NCBI GenBank assembly: GCA_021234155.1 | Contig: JAJEKV010000163.1 | Coordinates: forward strand, 186,001 to 250,000 | Length of the DNA stretch: 64,000 nt | Direction of reading: 5' to 3' | DNA from: Isoetes taiwanensis | Taxonomy: Eukaryota; Streptophyta; Lycopodiopsida; Isoetales; Isoetaceae | Part shown: in pieces, positions 54,630-64,000 of the stretch | How the letters are laid out: each line of letters starts with the position of its first letter | Numbering within the stretch: position 1 is the first letter of the stretch | Notes under the pieces: model-generated | What the model saw: only the letters and a program-made list of their open reading frames with translations | What the model was told of the DNA's origin: nothing | The model's database searches: none | Position numbers and translations under genes: made by a program

Positions 54630-55250
54630 TCACGAGTCTTCTTGCCCCACGAAGTCTCCACAACATAACTTTCGGGATATTAATCCGCCCACATACACCA
54701 CTCGACTATCTACCACCACTTCCTTTCCCTTATTATTAGAAGATGGTTCCCTCTTGCATTTAATTTGTGAGGACAATTTTTCTTGGCTATGTAGGCCTTG
54801 GGTTTGGCAGATTCCGCATATGGGTTGATATCCAACTTGTCTCATAGGATTAGGACAATGAGGTGCTATATGACCTATCTCTCCACATCTATAACATTGG
54901 GGTGGAGGCCTCTTCATAACTCTAGGGCCGATTTTGCCTTTCCTCCACGTTGGTAGCATAAGTGCCAGGATAAAAGGGTTGTGCTTGATAAGTAGGGGTA
55001 GGGGTATTAGGGTTAGCTTCCATTCTCCAAAAAATAGCATCTTCGTAGGGGTGATTAGTTTTACCACACTTTTGCAAGGAATTGGTATGTTTGCAGGAGT
55101 AGGACACTCGGATGATGGTAAATGGCCATAACCCTTGCATTTCACACACCACATGTTAGTCCTCTCATTGTTTACTTGTGGCTTATTACTCACACCTCTT
55201 ACCCAATTCAATTGCATCTCGTTCATTTTATTAGTAAGAGTCTCTACCAC
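54630..55250 (-). pseudogene. gypsy nucleocapsid part of gag, zinc knuckles
   Basis: 206-residue frame with two knuckles: CVKCKGYGHLPSSEC (x5 before the last C) and CYRCGEIGHIAPHC (canonical). A third C-x2-C pair (CGICQTQG) lies after the second. It ends in a stop at the same spot where the protease frame begins 22 bp later, in another frame. Confidence 0.85.
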
Positions 55251-56256
55251 CTTTTCTAACTTTTTATCAACCCCTTCCCTCTATGGTTGGCTTTGTTATT
55301 GGGGCACCACTCCCTAATGTGGCTAGCCTACTATAATCTATGGTACCCAAGTCACTAGGCGTGACACCCAACATTCCCAAGTGAGGGCTTGCTAAAGGGG
55401 TTCTAGAGGGTTCTTGAGGGCTACCCCACCCAACACGAAGGCATAATCAACCCGGGATTATAATGGCGGGCCATAGTTAGCTTGGCTTGTTCCCTAGCCT
55501 AGCTGCAATCTTGATGGCACTTTCTAAATCTGTTGGGGTTTGACCCTTAGTGAAAAAGCCCAAACCGGTGGTAACCCATTTGTAAAGTATCTTACTTGAT
55601 CCTCAACCTGTAGGGGTGGGCTCTCTTTTTGGCTACCAACCGTCTAAACCTCAAAGACATAGCTCTGCTGACTTTCATTAGGGCGCCAGCGTAAATATGT
55701 TAGCTCATCATTTATTCTTTCTTGAAGGCCAATAGGCCTAAAGGCCTTTAAAAATGCTTTTCTAAGGTCATCCCAAGTCAAAAAGGGGTAATACTCCTAG
55801 AGGTTCTATACCATTCCATTGCTCCATCCTCTAAGGTTGCTCCAAAGCGACCCTAAGTCTTTTCGGCATTACCATCCTCTTGATTGGCCTCACTAATAGT
55901 CAAAAATGATTGAATGTGAGAATCAGCCTCCCCCCTTTTAAAGGTGAAAAGGTTGGGTATTTCATTTTAGAAGTTTTAGTTGCCATGGGATTAAGAATCA
56001 AGTATTAGAAGGAGTTAATAAACTGGTTTTCTCTTCACTACTTTCCCGGGGCTAGAGGGTATGGTGCTCTTTGCTACTAAACCCTTGCTCTACTAACAGT
56101 CTTTTCTTCTTCCAAGACTTGCTCTTTTAATTCCCTTTTTTTTGTTCTCTAAACTCTAGTCTAGCACTACGTTCAGCCCTCTTGCTTCTCGATGCTCTTC
56201 TTTCTCCTTTCAAAGATCGGGCCCCAATTCATGCAAAAACTTTAATTATTGGAACA

Positions 56257-56297
<41 letters not shown>

Positions 56298-56680
56298 ACG
56301 TAGAGGTGGATGCCCCTCTTGGCTTACAAATTCTTCAAATGAAGATTGCCTAAGTCTTCTTACAAATTCTTCAGTTCCCATCCATCGGGGGAATTGGTTG
56401 TGGTTCCTCCCATGGTCCACCGCCTCCCCAACCACTACTAGGTTGAATTCTCTTACGAGGATTATTTAAAATAAGTACTTTGTGCTTAGTGATGGGTAAA
56501 TGTGGCCAATTTTCCATTCCCGCAAGCCATTATACATCCAACAAAATTTTAATAAATTTTATTTTATTTTATTTATTTTATTCTCTTTTTTTTTTCGAAA
56601 AATATAACAAAAATTCAAAAGTTGTACTATTATTCGGTCAACACGATTACCCTTTAGTTAATTTCTCGGAATGCCCCCAC
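55251..56680 (-). pseudogene. gypsy gag capsid region, decayed
   Basis: On the minus strand at about 55800-55650 the frame reads YPFLTWDDLRKAFLKAFRP then IGLQERINDELTYLRW, the Retrotrans_gag signature. Farther upstream (56000-56680) only short open pieces and the 5' leader are seen, with a T-run (plus strand, about 56263-56293). Multiple shifts and stops. Confidence 0.7.
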
Positions 56681-56684
56681 TAAA
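56665..56684 (-). other. Possible gypsy primer binding site
   Basis: Right after the 5' LTR (minus strand) the sequence reads TTTAGTGGGGGCATTCCGAG. A PBS starting TGGGGGCATTCC would fit position and the obligatory TGG start; I cannot name the tRNA it would pair with. Confidence 0.3.
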
Positions 56685-58312
56685 TGTTGGCGGGTCAACC
56701 TACCCCAAGCCCTAACAGAGTTCTTAGGCAATGGATGACAAAATAATAATCTGAATGACAAGACAAAAATATAATTCCGTTAATTACTTACGCCAACACC
56801 ACCACAACTAGGCTCATAGCTTCCGTTATACCCTTAAGCCTAGCCCGACCGCCTTCCTTTTACTCCTTGCATTAATTATTATGTGAGTGCAAACTTGTAA
56901 TATTTATTATCCTTGATTTGTTTTAGCATCACATGGTCTTCTCCTAGAGTAATGTTCTCCCTTTTATTTTATTTTTATTTATTTCTTTTTTTCTTTTTTA
57001 TGTAATTGGGCAAACTTAATAGGAAATCAAAAGGTTTAACTTATTAATAGGACTTATGAAATTGTTGGAAAAACTGTTAGGTTAACATGTAGTTAGGTCT
57101 TCACGTAAAAATAGTTAGGGCAAAACCTGTTCGAGAAGGGGCAGCGGCCATGCACAAATCCGGCTCTTCTTTCTTGAATCGCTCTGACTCCTTCCTCCCT
57201 CTGCTATGGCATGATCAAATCGGCATGCTTCCTAATATACTGATCACGATTCTGCAGGTTAAGCTTCAAAACACTAGAATTCATACCTTGGCTCCAGGCA
57301 GCTGTAGGAGATGATTAGGGTCGGATTTTGTCTTGCGTGTCCGTGGAATGGAGAAGGCGGTTAAGGGTGGGGCGAGAAAGTCGCCGGGGCTATGGCGCAC
57401 GGTGAAGACGGGTATGGCAAAAGGCAAATGGTGGCGGCTATGGCAAATGATAGCTTTTAAGTAAATCTGGGTTTTACGATGGGGATTGCACACCGCACGC
57501 ATTTGATGATTCTAGCTTCTAGGATTTTGCTTTTAGTTTACTCTTACTCTATCTCGGACCTCCACAAGCGGATGATGCCTCTCATATAGCATGTGCAACT
57601 CGATTACGGACACGATTAGGGAAGGATGCAAAGGCGGCTCTACTGCGGGCAAATGAATAGACAGCGGGCAAAATGCCGACATACTCGTGAGGTATATTGC
57701 AATCATTTTGTTTACGGGATCTACACAAGGGATTTCTTTCAAGGTAATCCTTGTTAGAAACCTGGGTTTCGAGAAAAGAAATGCATTTAATTTTACTTGG
57801 ATTTCAACAAACATAAGCAGGAATCATTCACTTTCACACAAATTAACACTCATAATAATCCATAAAAGAAGGCATCATGCACAAGCAATGATGGACCAGA
57901 TCCATTACGGGGACTTTCGGGCAATCGCCAGAGAGCGGACTTCGAATAGGCACAAAAAGGGTAGTTTTTTTTCATTCACGTTGTTTTCCTCTTATACAAT
58001 TCCAATAAAATCTGGACCTTTAAAAAATACAATCTTTGCCCTCCATGTGGAAAACTTCCTTAAGCTCCAAGATTTTGACACCTAAAGCGATCCTTGATCT
58101 TCCATCTCCTCCAATCACATCATTTGTGCTTTCTCCTTACCATTAAAATTCGAATTTCTAATGGTCTTCAATAATATAAGCATCCAAATCTTCAAAAATA
58201 ACCTTGTAACTATGCACTTTGGTCGATTTTGAGCCCATACTTCTTCATTGCGCCTTCTTTCCACACTGTTTCACTCAAAAATCAAAATTTCTGTTGTGCT
58301 GACCGCTCCACA
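56685..58312 (-). repeat. 5' LTR of Ty3/gypsy element (minus strand)
   Basis: 1628 bp, TGTGGAGCGG…CCAACA on the minus strand; partner of 48157-49775. It borders LINE coding sequence directly at 58313. Confidence 0.88.
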
Positions 58313-61000
58313 AGCCTACTGCTACACGCAATCTTATGGAAGTGTCACAGCATAGTGTAGAAGGAAACTCCACTCCCAGATACTTGTAGGTGGGTGTCAC
58401 CTCCACTTGTTGCTCTCGATAAGTGAATGAAGGGGGCCTTGGATGGCGCGAGGATGAGAATAGGACCACCTTAGTCTTGGCCAGATTGACGTTCATGTCT
58501 GTGGCCTAGTAGAATGTATCGAGAGCATCTAGGTGAGACTGCATATCCTCTGGAGTGTGAGCTAAGAGGTCAACATCATCTGCATAGATGAGTTGCCTGA
58601 TGCAAAAGTTGGGTCCCGCCACCTCCATTGTCCATGAGCCAGTGTTCCAACTGGTCAATGTACAGACCAAACAATGTTGGGGAAAGAGGACATCCGGGCG
58701 GACCCCAATATTTGCTAGTGAATGGTTGTCCCGTCATCCGTGATCGACTAACAAACTCGTACAACCCGTGATAATCGCATTTTGTATATCCACAGAACTT
58801 CCGGTTGCCACAATCTTTCCCATAACTTTTCCCCGAGGCACAAGTGTCAAAAGCCTTCGCGAAAGTTAACAAAGCAACAATACAGTCCCTCACCGACCGG
58901 TTTCCGCTTATCCTCAACTAAAGTCCTCAATGTGAAGATATGATCAATGGTTGAATCTTAGGTTTTGAACCCCTTTGCGTGAGAGCTTCGCGACATTGCT
59001 GTTTCTGCCCACCGGGTCAATCTGTTGCTCAATAATGCCGCCTAGCGGTTTGGCAAAAACCGGCCCGACCATGATTGTTCTGGTAATTGGTTGGACTATG
59101 TGGATCGCCCTGCCTTGTAAATGGGGACAACTCGCTTGTGGTCCATCTGCTGGGGAATCCTTCCCCGTAGTGCTCTGTTGAACATAGTGGTTAGGATCGG
59201 TACCATAGGCTCCCCCCGCCCACTTGAGCAACTCCGCCGCATACCATCAGGTCCGTTACTTTCCCATTGGCCAAATCTTTGCGGACCACGGGTAACATCA
59301 TCCTCTGTGATTTCTAATGTAGGGCCATTCGTGGGGGGTATGAGTGCTCGTGTCCCTTGAGGATCATAGAGTTGCCGCAAGTATTGTTCCCACTTTGCTC
59401 ATTAGTGATGTTCCCGTAGGGTCGGGCTGGCTTTTCGAAGAACCTTGCGCCAAAAGGTTCTAGGATGGCTTTCCAACATGTAAAAACATTTCCCTTTGAT
59501 GACGTGCAATGTACCGAGATTTCTTTGCCTTCAAGAAAGCACGCGATCGTGTGGTGGCATGTGGGGGCATTCAGGGGATCTCGTGATCGGGCGGGCCGGC
59601 ATTTGTATTCCTTACACTCGGCATCAAACCATCGACAGCGAGAATGTTGCAGTCCCGTAATACTTCTGGGGCATGCTATCCCAAAACATCTTTTCTGCGG
59701 CAAGTACCAAGTAGCTCAATCACCTGACCCGTTTCTTTGCTCTAGCGTGGGGGCACCGCAAAATTTCTGAAGGTCATCTATGAGCATATCAGCATAATCC
59801 TTTGCACGCTCATAATACAATCGCAAGTGAGGTATACGAGGAGCTCTTGTAGAAGGGGTTCTAGCAGCCTGCCAAGCCAACAGCCAGGGAGAGTGGAAGG
59901 TGATGCGAGTCGATCTCCTCATCTCTACTGCATTGCGGCCACCAGAAGTGGTTGATCAAATGTACATCCCTGCTAGCGACTAATAGATAGTCCACCACAC
60001 TAGATCCTCCACCCCGATTCTCTTGTCAGGGTGCACTTACGGGGAGGAAGGCCACCGTGCTGCGGGCCATTACAAATTACCAAGTCAAAGACACCACATT
60101 GTAGAAGCAACCGCCAAAGCGCGTGACTCGACTATCATCGATGATGTTCGTGGCCAAGCCGCCTCCCAGGTGGGGCAATATTTGTAACACATCCCGAGCC
60201 AAAGGATCAAGTCTCATGGGCTGCTCTACTCTGTCGTGCATTGAAGTCCCCAAGGAGTACCACAACCCAATTTGTCTATGTTGTTGTATGTCATCATATA
60301 GATCGACATATGGAGCTAGCTTTGTCCACATCCGAGTGGGCATGGTAAAAGTTGCTTTCCGCATGTGGAAAGTAGCAAGCAGCCAAGAAGAGAGGGTTGC
60401 CACTACAATTTCGCACCCGCACCCCACAAGTACCCGGTTGTGTTCTGTCAATCTTATGTGAAGACCGATTGCCAAAAAGACTCCGGTAATAACAAAGCAA
60501 CCCCTCCATGTCCCTCTTGCCTATGCGGCTATTGAAGACTAAGAAATGTTGATAACCTAGAAGATTGGGTAGCCTCGTGTCCCCGCATGCTCCCATGTCT
60601 TTATGAGGAAGATGAGATCCATATCTGCAAAGAATGAGTTGAGACTATCCCCTTACGCCATGGAAACCCTCGACAATTCCGGGGAGACCACCCAAGGCAC
60701 ATTCCCTATTTGTTAGTAGCAGAGGCATGCGGTGATTGAGTTGTGGGGAAGAGTGGGAAGCTGAGTGCATCGAAGTCATCTTGCGGACGAAAGGGAGAAG
60801 CAAGAGGGGTTGGGGCAGAGTGAGAGAAGGGAGTTGGGGTGGCATATGACGAGGAGTAGTGGCAAAGTGGCAAGCAGGGCGGGGGCTGGGAGCGCACGGT
60901 GGAGGAGCATGATCGAGAAGGAGGTGGGGGCTGCAGCTGAATGGCCCCGGAGGGTCCGGCAGCAACATTCGTGAGCGGAAAATGTGCATCTTGCCTCGAA
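58313..61000 (-). mobile_element. LINE 5' part (endonuclease and RT), split by gypsy insertion
   Basis: Minus strand. Apurinic-type endonuclease region at 60600-59960 (DLIFLIKTWEHAG-like start, VVATLSSWLLATFH, later frame pieces). Linker with TGLQHSRCRWFDAECKEYK (59650). RT: ITEDDVTRGPQRFGQWESNG then PDGMRR (59310), DHKRVVPIYKAG (59120), FAKAFDT (58860), PPGCPLSPTLFGLYIDQLEH (58700), the ADDVDLL catalytic box (58580), NVNLAKTKVVLFSSS (58490), KYLGVEF (58380). Nearly every block is in a new frame. The 5' end is not defined; sequence at 60650-61000 is GC-rich with S/P-rich frames and may be ORF1 or leader. Continues at 48156. Confidence 0.88.
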
Positions 61001-61129
61001 CTAGTCCCGCAGCTCCTCCTTGATAGCGGATGCCTCGAACCTTGGTGAGCTCAGAAGATCCATTGCAGTTGGTACTACTGGCTACACAAAACCCAATATT
61101 TATGTTTCTCCATTACTTGACACATTTAC

Positions 61130-61800
61130 AGGGTCAATGACCCTTTTTGCACATGTCGCTCGGGGACACATCCTACGGCCCAGATAGCTTGGGAGTTTCT
61201 ATCAGCCCATCCTATGGCTCATGTTGATTTGATCTGATCCTACGGTCGAGATGGCTTGGGAGTTTCTATCAGCACATCCTACGGTAAATTGATTTGATCC
61301 GATCCTACGGTTGAGATGGCTTGGAGTTTATATTTAATAGATCCTACGGTCCGGGATGATTTGTTCGGCCCAGATAGCTTGGGAGTTTCTATCAGCCCAT
61401 CCTACGGCTCATGTTGATTTGATCTAATCCTACGGTCGATATTGCTTGGGAGTTTCTATCAGCACATCCTATGGTCCAAATTCATTTGATTCGATCCTAC
61501 GGTTGAGATGGCTTGGAGTCTATATTTAATAGATCCTACGGTCCAGGATGATTTGTTCCTGGTCCTCGATCCGAGGGCCTACAGCTCACGCCGCTTTGAG
61601 ACACACCCTACGGTGCATATGTTGGGAATTATATGTAATAGATCCTACGATCCAGGTTGTTCTTGATCCTGATCGTCGATCCAAGATCCTACGGCTCATG
61701 TTGCTTTAGATTTTTTACACGTAGCCCTATCTCGACCCTTGATCTGCTCCAAGATCCTATGGCTCACGTTGAATGCTCGACCCTTAAGGGAAAGCTTTTA
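61130..61800. repeat. ATCCTACGGTC repeat block, copy 1
   Basis: Some 20 occurrences of (G)ATCCTACGGTC/CTC at 20-60 bp spacing, organised in longer units (GCTTGGGAGTTTCTATCAGC, then CCATCCTACGG). One 190-bp unit starting CGGCCCAGATAGCTTGGGAG is repeated at 61176 and 61365. The block reappears at 62950-63420. Non-coding. Confidence 0.85.
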
Positions 61801-61807
61801 AAATTTT

Positions 61808-61878
61808 TATGTTGTTTGGGGGATTTGAACCCTGGGCATTGCCCCTCCCCCCCCAAAACCCCCCATTCTAACCAAAAA
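61808..61878 (-). repeat. tRNA-like SINE head, copy 1
   Basis: On the minus strand GGTTAGAATGGGG (A-box-like) is followed about 35 bp on by GGGTTCAAATCCC (B-box and T-arm). Spacing fits a pol III promoter. The CCGTAGGATC repeats lie downstream on that strand, so the whole block could be the body of a SINE-like element. Confidence 0.45.
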
Positions 61879-61935
61879 TAAAAATGTTTTAAATCTTAAG
61901 GGTAATGAATTAATTAAGATAAAATAGAATATAAT

Positions 61936-62040
61936 GTTCTGGATAGTTCTAGAATGTTCTAGAAGGTTTTAGAAAGCTCTAGAACATTCTAGAATCTTCT
62001 AGATAGTTCTAGAATGCTCTACTAGAATATCCTAGAAAGT
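61936..62040. repeat. TTCTAGAA array with 10-bp phase
   Basis: Seven consecutive 10-bp units such as AGTTCTAGAATGTTCTAGAA, then GGTTTTAGAA, AGCTCTAGAA, CATTCTAGAA, TCTTCTAGAT and AGTTCTAGAA. TTC and GAA alternate every 5 bp, which is the layout of a heat-shock element. Further short stretches lie at 62168-62228. Confidence 0.8.
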
Positions 62041-62079
62041 TTCAAAAGGTTTTTTTGGGTATAAGAGAATCTAGAGGAA

Positions 62080-62870
62080 ATCTAAGGAAACACTTCTAGA
62101 AAAAGTTCCAAAATGTCGTAGAAAGTTTTAAAATGAAAGGGAATCTAAGTGAATCCATTCAAAAACTTCCAAATTGTTCTAGTAAGTTTTAGAATGTTCT
62201 AGAAAATTCTAGAGAGTTCTAGAACATAACGGAATCTGCGAGAATGTAAGGGAATTTACTGGAATGTAAGGGAATCTAAGGAAATACTTTAAGAAAGTTC
62301 TAAGATATTCTGAAAGTTTTAAAATGTTTCTAAAAAACCTAAAATGCTCTAAAAAGTTCTAGAATGTAAAGGAGTCCAGAAGAATCTAAGGGAATCTAAA
62401 AAAATCTCATGAAATGTAAGGGAATCTAAGAAATATTCATAAGTCCAAAGGAATCTCTTAAAATCTAGGGGAATCTAAGGAAATCTTCATATAAAACCTA
62501 GGAGAATCTAATGGAATCTCGATGAAATCTTAGATCATCTAGGGGAATCTTCATAGAATCTATTTGAATCCCATATAATGCAAGGGAACTAGGACAATCT
62601 CATAAAATCTAAAGGGATCTAATTGAATCTAAGGGGATCTAAGACAATCTTCATAAAATCTTGGAGAGTCTAGGGGAATCTAATGGAATCTAAAGGGAAC
62701 CTTCATAGAATGCAAGGAACCTCATAAAATCTAAGGGAATCTAATGGAAACTTATAAAATTTAGAGGAATCTTTACAAAACCTTTGAAAATCTAAGAGAA
62801 CCTTGGTAGAATCATAGAGAATCTATGAATGTAGAGGAATTTCAAGAGATTCCTTGGGAATCTGAGGCAA
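62080..62870 (+). repeat. AATCTAAGG degenerate array, copy 1
   Basis: Imperfect units GGAATCTAAG, GGAATCTAGG, AAATCTTCATAAAATC and similar fill about 0.8 kb, with mostly 10-12 bp word spacing. Same family as 16200-16395 and 44690-45345 (inverted). Non-coding. Confidence 0.8.
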
Positions 62871-62944
62871 AACTGGAACAATGCGCAGTAGGATGGATTA
62901 ATTTTTTTATCTAATATATGTTCATATACTTGACGCTATATGTC

Positions 62945-63425
62945 CGTCGGTTCAGATCCTACGTCCCACATTGCTTAGGAACACGTCATACGACCCAGAT
63001 GGTTTGGGAGTTTCTATCAGCCCATCCTATAGTTCGTGTTGATTTTATTCGATCCTACGATCCAGATGGCTTGGGAGTTTCTATCAGCACATCCTACGGT
63101 CCAAATTGATTTGATCTGATCCTACGGTTGAGATAGCTTGGGAGTTTATATGTAATAGATCCTACGGTCCAGGTTAATTTGATCCTAATCGTCGATCCGA
63201 GGTCCTACGGCTCACGTTGTTTTGAAATACATCCTACGGTGCACATGGCTTTGGGAATTATATGTAATAGATCCTACGGTCTAGGTTATTCTTGATCCTA
63301 ACTGTCGATCAAAGATCCTACGGTTCATGTTGCTTTAGATTTTTTACACGTGGTCCAATCTCTACCCTTGATCAGGTCCAAGATCCTACGGCTCACGTTG
63401 AATACTCGGCCCTTAAGGGGAGGCT
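62945..63425. repeat. ATCCTACGGTC repeat block, copy 2
   Basis: Second unit of the composite repeat; the same succession of GCTTGGGAGTTTCTATCAGC, TGTAATAGATCCTACGG and TTTTTTACACGT landmarks, with one 190-bp unit fewer than copy 1. Confidence 0.85.
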
Positions 63426-63439
63426 TTTAAAATTTTCAT

Positions 63440-63498
63440 ATAGTTTGAGGGGTTTGAAGCCTGGCCTTTGCCCCCCAAACCCCCATTCTAACCACTAG
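63440..63498 (-). repeat. tRNA-like SINE head, copy 2
   Basis: Minus strand TGGTTAGAATGGGGG (A-box-like) and GGCTTCAAACCCC (diverged B-box). Counterpart of 61808-61878. Confidence 0.45.
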
Positions 63499-63562
63499 AA
63501 TAGGCATTACTTCATTAAAATAATAAATGCTTTAAATATACTTAAGGATAATGAATTAATTA

Positions 63563-63678
63563 AGAAAGCTCTAGAATAGTTCTAGAACCTGAATAGTTCT
63601 AGAAAGCTCTAGAATGTTCTAGAAGGCTTTAGAAAGCTCTAGAAAGTTCTAGAACCTTCTAGACGGTTCTAGAATGCT
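63563..63678. repeat. TTCTAGAA array with 10-bp phase, copy 2
   Basis: GCTCTAGAATAGTTCTAGAA and later AAGCTCTAGAATGTTCTAGA, GGCTTTAGAA, AGCTCTAGAA, AGTTCTAGAA, CCTTCTAGAC, GGTTCTAGAA: mostly 10-bp phased units, as in copy 1. A few bases break phase near 63580-63590. Confidence 0.8.
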
Positions 63679-63679
63679 A

Positions 63680-64000
63680 ATCTCTTAACATCTAGGGGAA
63701 TCTAAGAGAATTCTCATAAAACCTAGGGGTTTCTAATAGAATCTTAATGAAATCTTATAGTATCTGGGGGAATCTTCGTAGAATCTATTTGAATCCCATA
63801 TAATGTAAGGGAACTAGGGCAATCTCATAAAATCTAAAGGGATCTTAGGGAATCTAAGGGGATCTAAAGCAATCTTCATAAAATCTTGGAGAATCTAGGG
63901 GAATCTAATGGAATGCAAGGAACCTCATAAAATCTAAGGGATTTTAATTGGAAACTTATAAAATTTAGAGGAATCTTCACGAACCCTTTGAGAATCTAAG
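63680..64000 (+). repeat. AATCTAAGG degenerate array, copy 2 (cut by window end)
   Basis: Matches 62450-62760 with an internal loss of about 0.4 kb relative to copy 1; runs off the window. Confidence 0.8.

Larger units (their letters stand above)
48157..58312 (-). mobile_element. Full-length Ty3/gypsy retrotransposon nested in a LINE
   Basis: A 10.2-kb element with LTRs of 1.62 kb. Between them, in minus-strand order: gag, two zinc knuckles, protease, RT, RNase H, integrase, then a non-coding 3' region and a PPT. Integrase after RNase H places it in Ty3/gypsy. No chromodomain or envelope-like ORF was seen. It interrupts the LINE whose halves are 58313-61000 and 47070-48156. No 5-bp target duplication is visible (AATTT against AGCCT), so flanking bases have changed or there was a deletion at insertion. 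Confidence 0.92.
61130..64000. repeat. Composite tandem repeat, period about 1.64 kb
   Basis: Order in each unit: CCTACGGTC block, tRNA-like head, GAATTAATTAAG, TTCTAGAA array, AATCTAAGG array. Matching landmarks are offset by 1.63-1.65 kb (TTGCTTTAGA at 61701/63330; GAATTAATTAAG at 61907/63553). In the second unit the later array is shorter by about 0.4 kb (GGGAACTAGG landmark offset 1.23 kb). The second unit runs off the window end. The LINE at 58313-61000 is not repeated. Confidence 0.8.

Noticed and set aside
48152-58317. 5-bp target duplication for the gypsy element
   Set aside because: Bases outside the LTRs are AATTT on the left and AGCCT on the right; shifting borders by a few bases does not give a match.
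61936-62040. TTCTAGAA units as restriction-site or palindrome satellite only
   Set aside because: The strict 5-bp alternation of TTC and GAA is more specific than a palindromic satellite needs, so it is reported as HSE-like instead; function remains unproven.

Overview
The window looks like a piece of a large, transposon-rich nuclear genome of a land plant. The evidence is a Ty1/copia element with an initiator-tRNA-Met type primer binding site, a Ty3/gypsy element, two unlike kinds of LINE, exon relics of plant-type LRR and PPR proteins, and about 64 kb with hardly any intact gene. The lineage cannot be fixed from the sequence; a genome with much intergenic DNA (fern, lycophyte, bryophyte or gymnosperm) is a guess. 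Almost every coding trace is broken, so the annotation is mainly a stratigraphy of insertions, local duplications and decayed host genes.

Layout. 1-7.2 kb: AT-rich DNA with small tandem duplications, two tRNA-like T-arm motifs and an anonymous broken ORF cluster (2.95-4.6 kb). 7.3-9.05 kb: a LINE remnant with a YADD reverse transcriptase and a second LINE 3' end, both with (TTCTA)n tails. 9.4-12.4 kb: relics of a PPR protein and of an LRR receptor-type gene. 14.98-15.84 kb: a 5'-truncated poly(A)-tailed L1 with a 15-bp target duplication. 17-21 kb: a possible inverted-repeat element, minisatellites and gene-poor DNA. 21.4-26.1 kb: a decayed COBW/ZNG1 metallochaperone gene with a LINE in one intron. 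It is flanked by palindromic GGGGAGGTTTCC minisatellites and a 0.3-kb direct duplication. 26.3-27.1 kb: gypsy gag/protease relic. 27.6-29.76 kb: a tRNA-like SINE head, a broken transposase-like gene of a family I cannot name, and a long-armed foldback element.

30.35-36.06 kb: a complete copia insertion (LTRs, PBS, PPT, 5-bp target duplication) with frameshifted ORFs. 36.4-38.5 kb: a minisatellite, a poly(A)-tailed non-coding retroelement and an acidic exon candidate. 39.1-41.45 kb: a LINE ending in (TTCC)n. 41.6-42.45 kb: the best candidate for a small two-exon host gene. 44.7-45.35 kb: a degenerate CTAGATTCC array.

47.07-61.0 kb: one minus-strand LINE split by a 10.2-kb minus-strand gypsy element (48157-58312) with 1.6-kb LTRs. 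61.1-64 kb: a composite tandem repeat with a period of about 1.64 kb. Each unit joins CCTACGGTC repeats, a tRNA-like head, a strictly 10-bp-phased TTCTAGAA array and an AATCTAAGG array.

Points most worth follow-up: the LINE family whose copies share a 3' terminus and a hairpin but end in different microsatellites; the TTCTAGAA arrays, which match heat-shock-element geometry; the unnamed transposase-like family; and the clustering of gypsy LTR differences at CNG/GC positions, which may mean consensus errors at methylated sites and would change how many 'pseudogenes' here are real.
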